13,590 bases of DNA. It comes from Prevotella sp. UBA6387. Its GTDB lineage: Bacteria; Bacteroidota; Bacteroidia; Bacteroidales; Bacteroidaceae. The stretch lies in NCBI GenBank assembly GCA_002437565.1, contig DJQL01000018.1, forward strand, positions 4,136-17,725, given 5' to 3'. Within the stretch, counting starts at the first letter, position 1, and each line of letters opens with the position of its first letter. The notes below the pieces were generated by a model. It saw nothing but the letters and a program-made list of their open reading frames with translations. It ran no database searches and was not told where the DNA came from. Positions 1 through 6,965 of this stretch are shown piece by piece. The translations under genes were made by a program, and so were the position numbers.

Positions 1-119
1 ATGGCGTTGAGCTCCACGCCGAGAGTGTCGGCGAGCTTGCGACCCTTGGTGAGCAGTTCTTGTGACACTTCCTGTACGGTAGTGCCTTCTATCTCGCAAT
101 ATACAAATACGTTATTCAT
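1..119 (-). CDS. etfA: Electron transfer flavoprotein alpha subunit, N-terminal fragment (partial)
   Basis: Only the first 39 codons are inside the window; the gene runs off the left edge. The start is the ATG at 117-119, giving MNNVFVYCEIEGTTVQEVSQ and then a stretch ending near GVELNA. This matches the usual opening of EtfA: a short beta strand, then a helix of the form ELLTKGRKLADTLG. It starts 15 bases after the etfB stop, the normal etfB-etfA order. In the family, EtfA binds FAD in its C-terminal domain (not visible here) and forms a cytoplasmic heterodimer with EtfB that carries electrons from flavin dehydrogenases such as acyl-CoA dehydrogenases. Identification rests on this short N-terminus plus its position next to a clear etfB. 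Confidence 0.85.
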   Translation of the reverse strand, partial: MNNVFVYCEIEGTTVQEVSQELLTKGRKLADTLGVELNA

Positions 120-134
120 TGTTTCCACTACTTA

Positions 135-1019
135 CTATCCAATAATACTCTCGTCCAACAGTTCTTTCACGAGACCCTCCACGTCCTCGTCGGAAGCGGT
201 GAGTCTTTTGCTCTCCTTGGCCTGGAAGACGATGTTCTTCACGGCTTTCACCTTCGTGGGCGAGCCAGCGAGACCGCACTGTGCGTAGTCGGCTCCGCAG
301 TCGGCGATGCTCCATTGTCCGAGCGTGAGATAAGGACGTGTCTCGTAAAGAGAAGCCCAAGGCTCGTCGCCCTTGCGCTCCATTGGGCAAGAGGCGTATT
401 TGTATTTCATCACGAGTTTGGCGTTGCATGGGCGTGCAGGGGCTGCAGTGCCATTGACAGTGACCATCACTGGCAAAGGAGCCACCACTGTCTCCACGCC
501 ACCGTCGATATGGCGCACTATTGTAGCCTTGCCGTCCTTCACCTCTTTTATTTCCTCAGCGTAAGTCACCTGGTTGAGACCAAGTTTCTGTGCCACCTGT
601 GGGCCTACCTGAGCGGTGTCACCATCAATAGCCTGGCGACCACCGATTACGAGGTCTACATGGAAAGCCTCCTTGTCGATTTTCTCTATTGCCTTTGAGA
701 GGAAATAAGCTGTGGCGAGCGTATCGGCACCAGCACTCTTTCGGTCTGTGAGGAGCCAACCCTCGTCAGCGCCACGGTAAAGGCTTTCACGCAATATCTC
801 GCCTGCACGTGGAGGACCCATGGTGACAACACCAACGTGTACGTTTTCGGGATCCTGGTCTTTCAGGCGAAGAGCCTGTTCCAACGCGTTGAGATCTTCG
901 GGGTTGAAGATGGCAGGAAGCGCGGCACGGTTCACAGTGCCTTCGGCTGTCATTGCATCTTTACCCACATTTCGCGTGTCGGGTACTTGCTTGGCAAGCA
1001 CTACAATGTTCAATTTCAT
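135..1019 (-). CDS. etfB: Electron transfer flavoprotein beta subunit
   Basis: The 294-residue product is a full-length EtfB. It opens with a Rossmann-like strand, KLNIVVLAKQVPDT (residues 2-15), followed by NPEDLNALEQALRLKD (39-54), a typical nucleotide-binding region. The family signature lies around VDLVIGGRQAIDGDTAQVGP (121-140). With EtfA it forms a soluble heterodimer that shuttles electrons between flavin dehydrogenases and the membrane or other acceptors; in anaerobes some ETFs instead take part in flavin-based electron bifurcation. Which type this is cannot be decided from EtfB alone. The partner gene etfA follows 15 bases downstream. A good Bacteroidota promoter lies 59 bases upstream, so etfBA looks like its own transcription unit. 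The ATG at 1017-1019 is preceded by an AT-rich leader with no Shine-Dalgarno, which is common in this phylum. Confidence 0.95.
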   Translation of the reverse strand: MKLNIVVLAKQVPDTRNVGKDAMTAEGTVNRAALPAIFNPEDLNALEQALRLKDQDPENVHVGVVTMGPPRAGEILRESLYRGADEGWLLTDRKSAGADTLATAYFLSKAIEKIDKEAFHVDLVIGGRQAIDGDTAQVGPQVAQKLGLNQVTYAEEIKEVKDGKATIVRHIDGGVETVVAPLPVMVTVNGTAAPARPCNAKLVMKYKYASCPMERKGDEPWASLYETRPYLTLGQWSIADCGADYAQCGLAGSPTKVKAVKNIVFQAKESKRLTASDEDVEGLVKELLDESIIG

Positions 1020-1077
1020 GTATTATTATTATATGTAATTATGTAATCTTCTTATAGATATGGACAATATGTCGGGG

Positions 1078-1109
1078 CAAAATTACAACAAATTTGCCTC
1101 CCTGCCAAA
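1078..1109 (-). promoter_or_regulatory. Bacteroidota-type promoter for etfBA
   Basis: Reading the minus strand, TTTG at 1109-1106 is followed after exactly 20 bases by TAATTTTG at 1085-1078. This matches the phylum consensus TTTG-N19-21-TAnnTTTG recognised by the primary sigma factor. The predicted start of transcription is near 1072, giving a leader of about 50 bases before the etfB ATG. It is the best-formed promoter in the window and separates etfBA from the helicase gene upstream. Confidence 0.75.
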
Positions 1110-1135
1110 GAAAAGGCATTAAAAGAGCCGTTTTT

Positions 1136-1160
1136 TGCACAATACGCATGGTTTTGTGCA
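1136..1160. promoter_or_regulatory. Perfect 7-bp inverted repeat upstream of the etfB promoter (possible operator)
   Basis: TGCACAA (1136-1142) and TTGTGCA (1154-1160) are perfect inverted copies separated by 11 bases. The element sits 27 bp upstream of the -33 box of the etfB promoter and 47 bp after the helicase stop. On the minus strand it is followed by A residues, not T residues, so it does not look like a terminator of the helicase gene. The position and symmetry would suit a dimeric regulator of etfBA, but no regulator is identified and an arm of seven bases can arise by chance. Confidence 0.35.
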
Positions 1161-1206
1161 TGTAAGAAGATGGTAGGTGTTACTTATAATTGGTGCAATT
1201 GTCTTG

Positions 1207-2661
1207 TCAGACATCAATTTGTGTCTTGGGCCAATTCACGAGAAACAGCTTTTCCTTGGCACGTGTGAAAGCCGTGTATAGCCAGTGGATATAGTCGGGG
1301 GTGAGCATGTCGTCGGTCATGTACCCCTGGTCGAGATAAACGTGCTGCCATTGTCCGCCTTGTGCCTTGTGGCAGGTGACGGCGTAGGCGAATTTCACTT
1401 GTATGGCGTTGAAATACTTGTCTTTTCTCAAAGCCTTCATGCGGTCTGCCTTCAATGGTATGTCGTCATAGTCTTCCATAACCCCATTGAAGAGTCTTTC
1501 GTTTTGTTCGCGTGTGAGGGCTGGTGCCTCACTTGATAGCGTGTCGAGAATGATGGTCGTGTCAAGCTCATAGTTGTCCAAGTCTGGAAATCTCAGTGTG
1601 GCATCAGCGAAATGGAAACCATAAAGGTCTATGAAATTGCGTACCCTGCATACCACGCAGCGGTCGCCGTTGGCAATGAAAGTCTCCTTCTGGTTTTTGC
1701 TTTCTTCTATGCCGCTTCCATTGTTTTTGTTGTCGTTGGCTATGTATTTGTTTTTCACGACCATCAGCATGTCGCCGGGGCATAAGGCTTCTTCGCGGTC
1801 AAGAATGGAATTCCTTATACCATTATTATATATGTTTGCCCTTTTGTTTGAGCGTGTTATGATTATTGTCTCGTCTGTCCCCATCTTGCTATAGCTTGAC
1901 GCAAGACTTTCTATCAGGTCGTTGCCCGGCATGATCATTATGTCGGAGAATCCTTTCAAGTGGATTTTTGGCAGATAGGTCATTTCGCTGTGCGTTATCA
2001 TGCGTCTGATGATTGTTGCGTTGTAGAGAATGCCTGAGCCTTCTCCTTGCCTGAGCACCTCATCGAGGTCGCATTGGTAAACGTTGAGACCATAGCTTTC
2101 AAGTTCTTGCGCTGACAATGCCGGAGCCTCTTCCTCGCCTATTGGCGGCAACTGCGCCTTGTCGCCAATGAGCATGAGTCGGCAGTTGTTGCCGTTGTAT
2201 ACATAGCGCATGAGGTCGTAGAGCACGCTGCCGGAGCCGAAGCCACTTTCTCCCGCGCTGCCATTGCCTATCATGGAGGCCTCATCGACCACGAACAATG
2301 TGTTTTTGTGCACGTTGAAGTTAAGGTCGAAACTTCCTTCAATACCAGTAAAACTTTTCTCCCTGTATATCGTGCGATGTATGGTGCTTGCCTCCATTCC
2401 GCTGCTCATGGAAAAAACCTTTGCGGCGCGTCCTGTGGGTGCCATGAGCACGAGCCGCTGTCCGAGGGAGTGGAGTGTGTATACGATGGCCGAGGCGAGT
2501 GATGTCTTGCCAGTGCCGGCCGAGCCTCGCATCACCATCACGGCCTCTTGTCTGCGGTCGGCGAGAAAGTGCGAGAAAACGTTGAGGGCGTTGTATTGGT
2601 CATGCGTAGGAGAAAAGCCGAAGTTGCCGATGATGCGTTCTACCAGCTCGTAAGTCTTCAT
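1207..2661 (-). CDS. RecD-like superfamily 1 DNA helicase / AAA-family ATPase
   Basis: The 484-residue protein has the full helicase motif set of the RecD/Dda (SF1B) group. Walker A is GSAGTGKT (46-53), motif Ia MAPTGRAAK (73-81), Walker B VVDEAS (124-129), motif III LIGDKAQLPP (164-173), motif V-like TCHKAQGGQW (429-438) and motif VI YTAFTRAKEK (462-471). Such enzymes use ATP to move 5' to 3' on single-stranded DNA. The protein lacks the long N-terminal domains of RecD2 and RecBCD RecD, so it is a compact stand-alone type often annotated in Bacteroidota simply as an AAA ATPase or ATP-dependent RecD-like helicase. A Gly/Ser-rich insert follows Walker B (about 132-145). It starts 9 bases after the rsmD stop and is probably the last gene of that operon. 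No hairpin terminator is obvious after it. The exact cellular role is unknown. Confidence 0.85.
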   Translation of the reverse strand: MKTYELVERIIGNFGFSPTHDQYNALNVFSHFLADRRQEAVMVMRGSAGTGKTSLASAIVYTLHSLGQRLVLMAPTGRAAKVFSMSSGMEASTIHRTIYREKSFTGIEGSFDLNFNVHKNTLFVVDEASMIGNGSAGESGFGSGSVLYDLMRYVYNGNNCRLMLIGDKAQLPPIGEEEAPALSAQELESYGLNVYQCDLDEVLRQGEGSGILYNATIIRRMITHSEMTYLPKIHLKGFSDIMIMPGNDLIESLASSYSKMGTDETIIITRSNKRANIYNNGIRNSILDREEALCPGDMLMVVKNKYIANDNKNNGSGIEESKNQKETFIANGDRCVVCRVRNFIDLYGFHFADATLRFPDLDNYELDTTIILDTLSSEAPALTREQNERLFNGVMEDYDDIPLKADRMKALRKDKYFNAIQVKFAYAVTCHKAQGGQWQHVYLDQGYMTDDMLTPDYIHWLYTAFTRAKEKLFLVNWPKTQIDV

Positions 2662-2670
2662 CCAGTGTCC

Positions 2671-3201
2671 TTATCTGAATAGGGAGAAGTTCACGCTTCC
2701 ATAGCTTCTGTGCTCCACGAAGTGTGGCTCTTCTGAGAAGTCGTAGTTCTTGCCATGCTCCAGCACGAAGATGCCGTCTGGTTTCAAAAGCTCGTTTTCA
2801 AATATCAGGCTTGGTATGGACGCGAGATTGTCCAATGCGTATGGTGGGTCGGCGAAGATGAAGTCGAATGTCTCGTGGCATTTCTTCAAGAAGCGGAAAA
2901 CGTCGCCACGTATCAATATGTTGTCACTTGTGCCTATTTTCTTCATGCACTTGTCGATGAAAGCTGAGTGCTCCCTGTCGGCTTCCACGCTTATCACGGG
3001 GGCACACCCCCTTGACAGCATCTCAAGAGATATGCTTCCCGTGCCTGCGAAAAGGTCCAACGATGACGATCCGTCGAAGTCGAGGTAGCCATTGAGCACG
3101 TTGAAGATGTTTTCTTTCGCGAAATCGGTCGTGGGCCTTGCCTTGAATGTGCGTGGGATGTCGAAATGCCGTCCTTTGTATTTTCCGGTTATTATTCTCA
3201 T
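2671..3201 (-). CDS. rsmD: 16S rRNA (guanine-N2)-methyltransferase RsmD
   Basis: The 176-residue product is a full-length RsmD. It opens with MRIITGKYKGRHFDIP (1-16) and RPTTDFAKENIFN (22-34), the family's characteristic N-terminal segment. The SAM-binding motif I is DLFAGTGS (49-56), an acidic residue follows in SVEAD (71-75), and the catalytic motif ADPPY is at 117-121. RsmD methylates N2 of G966 (E. coli numbering) in 16S rRNA during assembly of the small ribosomal subunit. The start ATG overlaps the stop of the upstream DUF3822-type gene by four bases (ATGA), which implies translational coupling, and the helicase gene follows after 9 bases. The same neighbour pair, DUF3822 plus rsmD, is to my knowledge common in Bacteroidota. 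Confidence 0.93.
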   Translation of the reverse strand: MRIITGKYKGRHFDIPRTFKARPTTDFAKENIFNVLNGYLDFDGSSSLDLFAGTGSISLEMLSRGCAPVISVEADREHSAFIDKCMKKIGTSDNILIRGDVFRFLKKCHETFDFIFADPPYALDNLASIPSLIFENELLKPDGIFVLEHGKNYDFSEEPHFVEHRSYGSVNFSLFR

Positions 3202-4001
3202 GCGAGTAAAGATGTTATCATGTCAAACGTAATTCCCTTTTCCTGTGTCAATGGCACGTTGCTGAAACTTGCGGTAGAACTGATTACCGCTACCATCTGG
3301 ACGTATTCTCGCAGGCTCCTGAGCATCGTCTCCTTGTCGGGAATCTCGCCCACAAGGTACAGCTCGTCGTGTGTTTGGTCAAGCGCGAGCTGTTTCCAGA
3401 CGAAGAGCGTGAAGTATACCGCGTCCTTGACCGAGCGGGCTTGATATCGGTTGTAGAAGATGAAATGGTTGCGCTCGAAACTGAACATCTCCAGTTCGTT
3501 GTCGTGGAAATAAACATACAGCTTCCGCCTGTTGCCAAGGAAGTGCCTCCTGTGCAGATAGTCCCACACGGGTTGCATGAGGTGTATGTACCTCGTGTCG
3601 TTGTAATGGTCTTCCACCACGAGCTTCAGGTCACGGTTCAGTGCAAACACGGCCACGGCATTCAAGTCGGGCAGCACATTGCCAATGATGGCGCAGCCCT
3701 CTGTTGATGGGAACGAGTGCTTATAGAGGGTCTCCTTGTCCTTGTCGTTGTATTCATCGAGAGGTATCAGGAGGATGGGCGAGTCTACAAGGATCTTGGC
3801 CCTTTCGGTTGCAGACTCTTTCAGCATCTCCACGGTCTTGAAAGCGTCGCGCAGTTGCGCCGCCACGGATATACCGCTTTTCGATGCGTATTTGCAGAAG
3901 TCCACTTGCGTGCGATCCGTGTCCTTTGGAAGAGCGAAGGCGAGTGAGCCAGCCGCCACCCTTATCGTCATTCTGTGTTGCATGGTCTTTTCGAAATTCA
4001 T
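3198..4001 (-). CDS. DUF3822-type protein of unknown function
   Basis: The 267-residue protein has no catalytic motif I recognise, no signal peptide and no membrane segment, so it should be cytoplasmic. I assign it to the Bacteroidota family DUF3822 from its length, its N-terminal RMTIRVAAGSLAFAL (about 10-24) and its place directly before rsmD, overlapping it by four bases; I could not run a profile search. The ATGA overlap means the two proteins are probably made in a fixed ratio and may work in the same process, perhaps ribosome maturation, but that is inference from gene order only. The upstream pilin-like gene ends 22 bases before its ATG. Confidence 0.7.
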   Translation of the reverse strand: MNFEKTMQHRMTIRVAAGSLAFALPKDTDRTQVDFCKYASKSGISVAAQLRDAFKTVEMLKESATERAKILVDSPILLIPLDEYNDKDKETLYKHSFPSTEGCAIIGNVLPDLNAVAVFALNRDLKLVVEDHYNDTRYIHLMQPVWDYLHRRHFLGNRRKLYVYFHDNELEMFSFERNHFIFYNRYQARSVKDAVYFTLFVWKQLALDQTHDELYLVGEIPDKETMLRSLREYVQMVAVISSTASFSNVPLTQEKGITFDMITSLLA

Positions 4002-4023
4002 GTTGTTAGCGTGGCATCGGGGC

Positions 4024-4503
4024 TCACCAGTTGCCCGCGTTGTCGTTTGGTGTTTCCGTATCGCCTATTTTCAGGCCAGGGAATCTTCCGTTGGCGCTGG
4101 CCTCCTCGGTGAGCTCGCTTATGCTCGACTTGTCGAGCCCATCCAGGTATTGCTTGTATGTCGCGCCGCATTCCATCACGGGTATTGCCTTTCCGCTCTT
4201 ACCGGGAAGGGTGGTAGCTGTTATGGAAAACCGTTGGCCTTCCACGCCCGGGACATCACCGAGCGAGTCGGCGAGAAGTCCACAGCGTGCGAGCTCCTTG
4301 AAGCTCGCGGCGTATACCCCATGTCTTGCCCTGTATTTCTCTTCTGCCGCGCGAATGGTCATCAGCCTTTCCTTCACGGCGTTCTCGCGTCTTGCCCTTT
4401 GCTTCTCAAAGTGCATGGGAGAGCCTATGCTTGCGATGCATAGGATGGCTAACAGGAAGGCGCATCCTCCGAGACAATATGTGTTGTTGACTTTCAATCT
4501 CAT
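4024..4503 (-). CDS. Small membrane-anchored protein with pilin-like layout, function unknown
   Basis: The 159-residue protein has one hydrophobic N-terminal segment (about residues 9-27, CLGGCAFLLAILCIASIG) and then a charged, probably helical stretch (about 32-58). This is followed by EEKYRARHGVYAASFKELA (54-72). The layout, an N-terminal membrane helix continued by an amphipathic helix and then a Y-x-x-x-HG-x-Y segment, resembles type II secretion/type IV pseudopilins. A classical prepilin peptidase site (Gly followed by Phe-Thr-Leu and Glu at +5) is not evident. Homologous short membrane proteins are, as I recall, usually annotated hypothetical in Bacteroidota. The gene starts its operon, with a TAACTTTG promoter box just upstream, ahead of the DUF3822-type gene. 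The bulk of the protein should lie outside the cytoplasmic membrane if the helix is an N-in anchor. Function unknown. Confidence 0.7.
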   Translation of the reverse strand: MRLKVNNTYCLGGCAFLLAILCIASIGSPMHFEKQRARRENAVKERLMTIRAAEEKYRARHGVYAASFKELARCGLLADSLGDVPGVEGQRFSITATTLPGKSGKAIPVMECGATYKQYLDGLDKSSISELTEEASANGRFPGLKIGDTETPNDNAGNW

Positions 4504-4541
4504 TTCGTTTTCCTCTATGTGCCAAATGAACTGCTTTGGTG

Positions 4542-4549
4542 CAAAGTTA
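4542..4549 (-). promoter_or_regulatory. Probable -7 promoter box (TAACTTTG) for the rsmD operon
   Basis: Minus-strand TAACTTTG matches the Bacteroidota -7 consensus TAnnTTTG. It lies in the 55-base gap between the cls stop and the pilin-like gene's ATG, predicting a leader of about 30 bases. A TTTG is present further upstream (4577-4574), but the spacing of 24 is too long for a standard -33 element, so the upstream half is weak. It would let the four genes from the pilin-like gene to the helicase be transcribed independently of cls. Confidence 0.5.
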
Positions 4550-4558
4550 CGAAAAAAA

Positions 4559-5992
4559 TCACAAGAGCGGACTCAAAAGTCTTATTATGCTTGTCCAAAG
4601 CCTTTTCCTGAACGAGAAGTGCGCGTGAGCGAAAATCTCGTCGTAGGTTGGGCTTAGGGCCTGGTCGTCGAGGAATATCTTCTTCATGCGCAATGCCACG
4701 CCCTCGTCGAAGAAGAAGACGTTGGCCTCAAAGTCGTGCTCAAAGCTGCGGAAGTCCACGTTGGTGCTTCCACAAGTGCAGATGCTGTCGTCGCTGACCA
4801 AAAACTTGGAGTGGTTGAATCCTGCTTGGTAGAAATAGACCTTCACCCCGGCTTCCGCCACTTCGCTGATATAGCTCGCGCTTGCCCATTCCACGATCTT
4901 GGAGTCGCTGTGCATCGGCACAATCAGCCTCACGTCAACCCCCGCGAGGGCCGCGGTGCGCATGGCGAAGAGCACTGGCTCCGTGGGCAGGAAATAAGGG
5001 GTCTCCATGTAGACATACCGCTTTGCCTCGAGCAATATGCGCACATAGCCTTGCATGATGTCGGGCCAGAGGGTTATTGGGCTGCTCGTTACCACTTGTG
5101 CGAGGCAGTTGTTGTTGATGGAATGGTCGAGTGGGGGATAGTAGCTCTGGTTTGTGATGAGAGTGCGGTCAACGAAGTACCAATCCACCAGGAATGCCCG
5201 TTGCAAGCCGTATACGGCTCCGCCTGTCACTCGCGTCACCGTGTCGCGCCAGGGTTGCGTGCCTGTTCCCTTCACGTATCGCGTGGCTATGTTCATGCCG
5301 CCCACGAACCCCACGCGCCCGTCGATGACTATGATCTTGCGGTGGTTTCGGTAGTTGGCTTTCGAGGTGAACATGGGAAACTTCACCGGCATGAAGGGAT
5401 GAATTTCGATGCCAGCGTTGCGCATGCGCTCGTGGAAGTCATTTTTCACTTTCAGGCATCCCACGTCGTCGTAGATCACCCTCACTTCCACGCCATGCTC
5501 TGCCCTGTCTATCAAGGCGTCGGCTATGAGGTTGCCCAGTTCGTCGTCCTCGAAAATGTATATGTCCACGTGGATGTGCTTCTTGGCGAGGCTAATCTCG
5601 CGTAGCAGGTTGGGGAAGAACTCGTAGCCCGACGTGTAAATCCTTACCTCGTTGTCCTTGAAGGGCAATGCCATGCTTTGGTTCTTGAAGAGCATCATCA
5701 GCGGCCGGTGGGCCTCTGGCAGGCGAAGGTCTTTCTGTTCGATATACTCAAACATCGACCGCTTGGTGAGCTGGCTCAGCGATCTCTCGGAGATGAGCCT
5801 CTCCTTGCGCGTGTTTTGCCCGAAGAAGAAGTAGAGGAGGATTCCCACGAATGGCACCGCCCAAAGCACGAGGAGCCAAGCCATGGTCTTTGATGGCTGC
5901 CGATTGTCCATCACCACCTTCAACATCACCACTATGTCTACCGCGACATAGGCGACGTAGAAAATCCAGTAGATATAATCCGTGCCTCCCAT
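4559..5992 (-). CDS. cls: Cardiolipin synthase (phospholipase D family, ClsA-like)
   Basis: The 477-residue protein has the ClsA layout. Two N-terminal membrane helices (about 5-26 and 37-57) form the PLDc_N region, which ends in LLYFFFGQN (52-60). Two phospholipase D catalytic domains follow. The first HKD motif is HRKIIVID (His217, Lys219, Asp224) followed by GGMN (231-234). The second is HSKFLVSD (His394, Lys396, Asp401) followed by GSTNVDFRS (408-416). Both are intact. The family makes cardiolipin at the cytoplasmic membrane, classically by condensing two phosphatidylglycerol molecules and releasing glycerol. The ATG at 5990-5992 lies 10 bases after the queE stop with GGAAA in the gap, so it is probably translated from the same mRNA as queDE. 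This looks like operon packing, not shared function. Confidence 0.93.
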   Translation of the reverse strand: MGGTDYIYWIFYVAYVAVDIVVMLKVVMDNRQPSKTMAWLLVLWAVPFVGILLYFFFGQNTRKERLISERSLSQLTKRSMFEYIEQKDLRLPEAHRPLMMLFKNQSMALPFKDNEVRIYTSGYEFFPNLLREISLAKKHIHVDIYIFEDDELGNLIADALIDRAEHGVEVRVIYDDVGCLKVKNDFHERMRNAGIEIHPFMPVKFPMFTSKANYRNHRKIIVIDGRVGFVGGMNIATRYVKGTGTQPWRDTVTRVTGGAVYGLQRAFLVDWYFVDRTLITNQSYYPPLDHSINNNCLAQVVTSSPITLWPDIMQGYVRILLEAKRYVYMETPYFLPTEPVLFAMRTAALAGVDVRLIVPMHSDSKIVEWASASYISEVAEAGVKVYFYQAGFNHSKFLVSDDSICTCGSTNVDFRSFEHDFEANVFFFDEGVALRMKKIFLDDQALSPTYDEIFAHAHFSFRKRLWTSIIRLLSPLL

Positions 5993-6002
5993 TGCCGTTT
6001 CC

Positions 6003-6593
6003 CTATTTTATGCCTATGAGCTTGTGGGTTTGGAGGCTGAGCCTCCACTGTGGATGCTTGGCGATGTAATCCACGCAGCTTCTCAAGATGGAGGCGTTTT
6101 CTTTTTCGTCTCCACTGTCGAGTGGCTGCAGATAGTGGAAGTCAGCGTTCACCCCATGGTCGCTTGGCTCGTTTTTGCCATCGAACAGCACTTTCAGCTC
6201 ATTGCAACGGCTCACGCTGACACGTTCCTTGGGCGACACCGTCAGCCAGTCGAGGTTCGCGGGAGGCTCGCCCGTGCCGTTGCTCTCCATTGCCACCATC
6301 TGGAATCCCGCGTTGTGGATGGCGTCGATAAGGGCGCAGTCTGCTTGCAATGTCGGCTCTCCGCCGGTAAGCACCACCATGGGCCTCTCTTCCGAATTGG
6401 GGATGAGATTCGTCATACGGCTAACTATTTCCTTGACGGTCATGTTGTCAAACTCAGAAAAGTCGGTGTCGCAGAAAGGGCATCTCAGGTTGCAACCGCT
6501 GAATCTCACGAACACGGCCGCGCGCCCCGTGTTGTGTCCCTCGCCTTGCAGCGAATAGAAAATGTCGTTGACGCGATATGTCCTGTCCATCAT
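6003..6593 (-). CDS. queE: 7-carboxy-7-deazaguanine synthase QueE (radical SAM)
   Basis: The 196-residue product has the radical SAM cluster motif with spacing C-x3-C-x2-C: Cys34, Cys38 and Cys41 within SGCNLRCPFCDTDF. The preceding FYSLQGEGHNTGRAAVFVRF (12-31) is the QueE signature that precedes the cluster. VVLTGGEPTLQ (about 93-103) is the SAM-binding GGE-type motif. QueE converts 6-carboxy-5,6,7,8-tetrahydropterin, the QueD product, to 7-carboxy-7-deazaguanine on the way to preQ0, preQ1 and queuosine in tRNA. queD lies directly upstream: its TAG stop is immediately followed by this ATG (6591-6593). A second in-frame ATG (6588-6590) is an alternative start one residue later. Confidence 0.95.
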   Translation of the reverse strand: MMDRTYRVNDIFYSLQGEGHNTGRAAVFVRFSGCNLRCPFCDTDFSEFDNMTVKEIVSRMTNLIPNSEERPMVVLTGGEPTLQADCALIDAIHNAGFQMVAMESNGTGEPPANLDWLTVSPKERVSVSRCNELKVLFDGKNEPSDHGVNADFHYLQPLDSGDEKENASILRSCVDYIAKHPQWRLSLQTHKLIGIK

Positions 6594-6923
6594 CTATTTC
6601 TCATAAATGGCCACGTTGCTCGCCGTCTCAGCCACCTTTGCCTTGTAGCAATGTGGTATCTCGTCCACAATCCACTTGGCTATGTTCTCTGCCGTAGGGT
6701 TGAAGTCGAGCACCTTGTTCAGGTCTTGGTGGTCGAGCTTGCCGTGTATTTTCTGCTTTATGAGCGTGAAGTCGATCACCATCCCGTTGTTGTCGAGCTC
6801 CTCGGCCTTGCAGTATACCGTTATTTGCCAGTTGTGGCCATGCATGTTCTCGCATTTGCTGCCGTGGTCAAGTATTAAGTGGTGACAAGCCGATATCTCA
6901 AACGATTTTTCTATGTAATACAT
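6594..6923 (-). CDS. queD: 6-carboxy-5,6,7,8-tetrahydropterin synthase QueD
   Basis: The 109-residue product fits the small QueD/PTPS fold. Zinc ligands are visible as His14 (in ISACHHL) and His28 and His30 in CENMHGHNW. Cys24 occupies the catalytic position of the CxxxHGH motif that distinguishes QueD. AENIAKWI (about 78-85) and a C-terminal Glu (ETASNVAIYE) match conserved family positions. QueD converts dihydroneopterin triphosphate to 6-carboxytetrahydropterin, the substrate of QueE, encoded directly downstream without a gap. queC and queF are not in this window. The gene begins 42 bases after the TPR-like gene, and the gap shows no clear promoter box, so queD is probably read through from the promoter near 8710. 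Confidence 0.94.
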   Translation of the reverse strand: MYYIEKSFEISACHHLILDHGSKCENMHGHNWQITVYCKAEELDNNGMVIDFTLIKQKIHGKLDHQDLNKVLDFNPTAENIAKWIVDEIPHCYKAKVAETASNVAIYEK

Positions 6924-6965
6924 CTTATATTATTGTTTTGTTGTTATACTGATTTCATTATACTG

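Noticed and set aside
1136..1160. Rho-independent terminator of the helicase gene
   Set aside because: On the transcribed strand the stem is followed by A residues, not T residues, and the arms are only seven bases and not GC-rich.
5982..6878. Long plus-strand frame of 298 codons opposite queE and queD (and a similar one of 289 codons at 4736-5605 opposite cls)
   Set aside because: Both are antisense to strongly supported genes, show no recognisable motifs, and have the composition expected of a complement of GC-rich codons.
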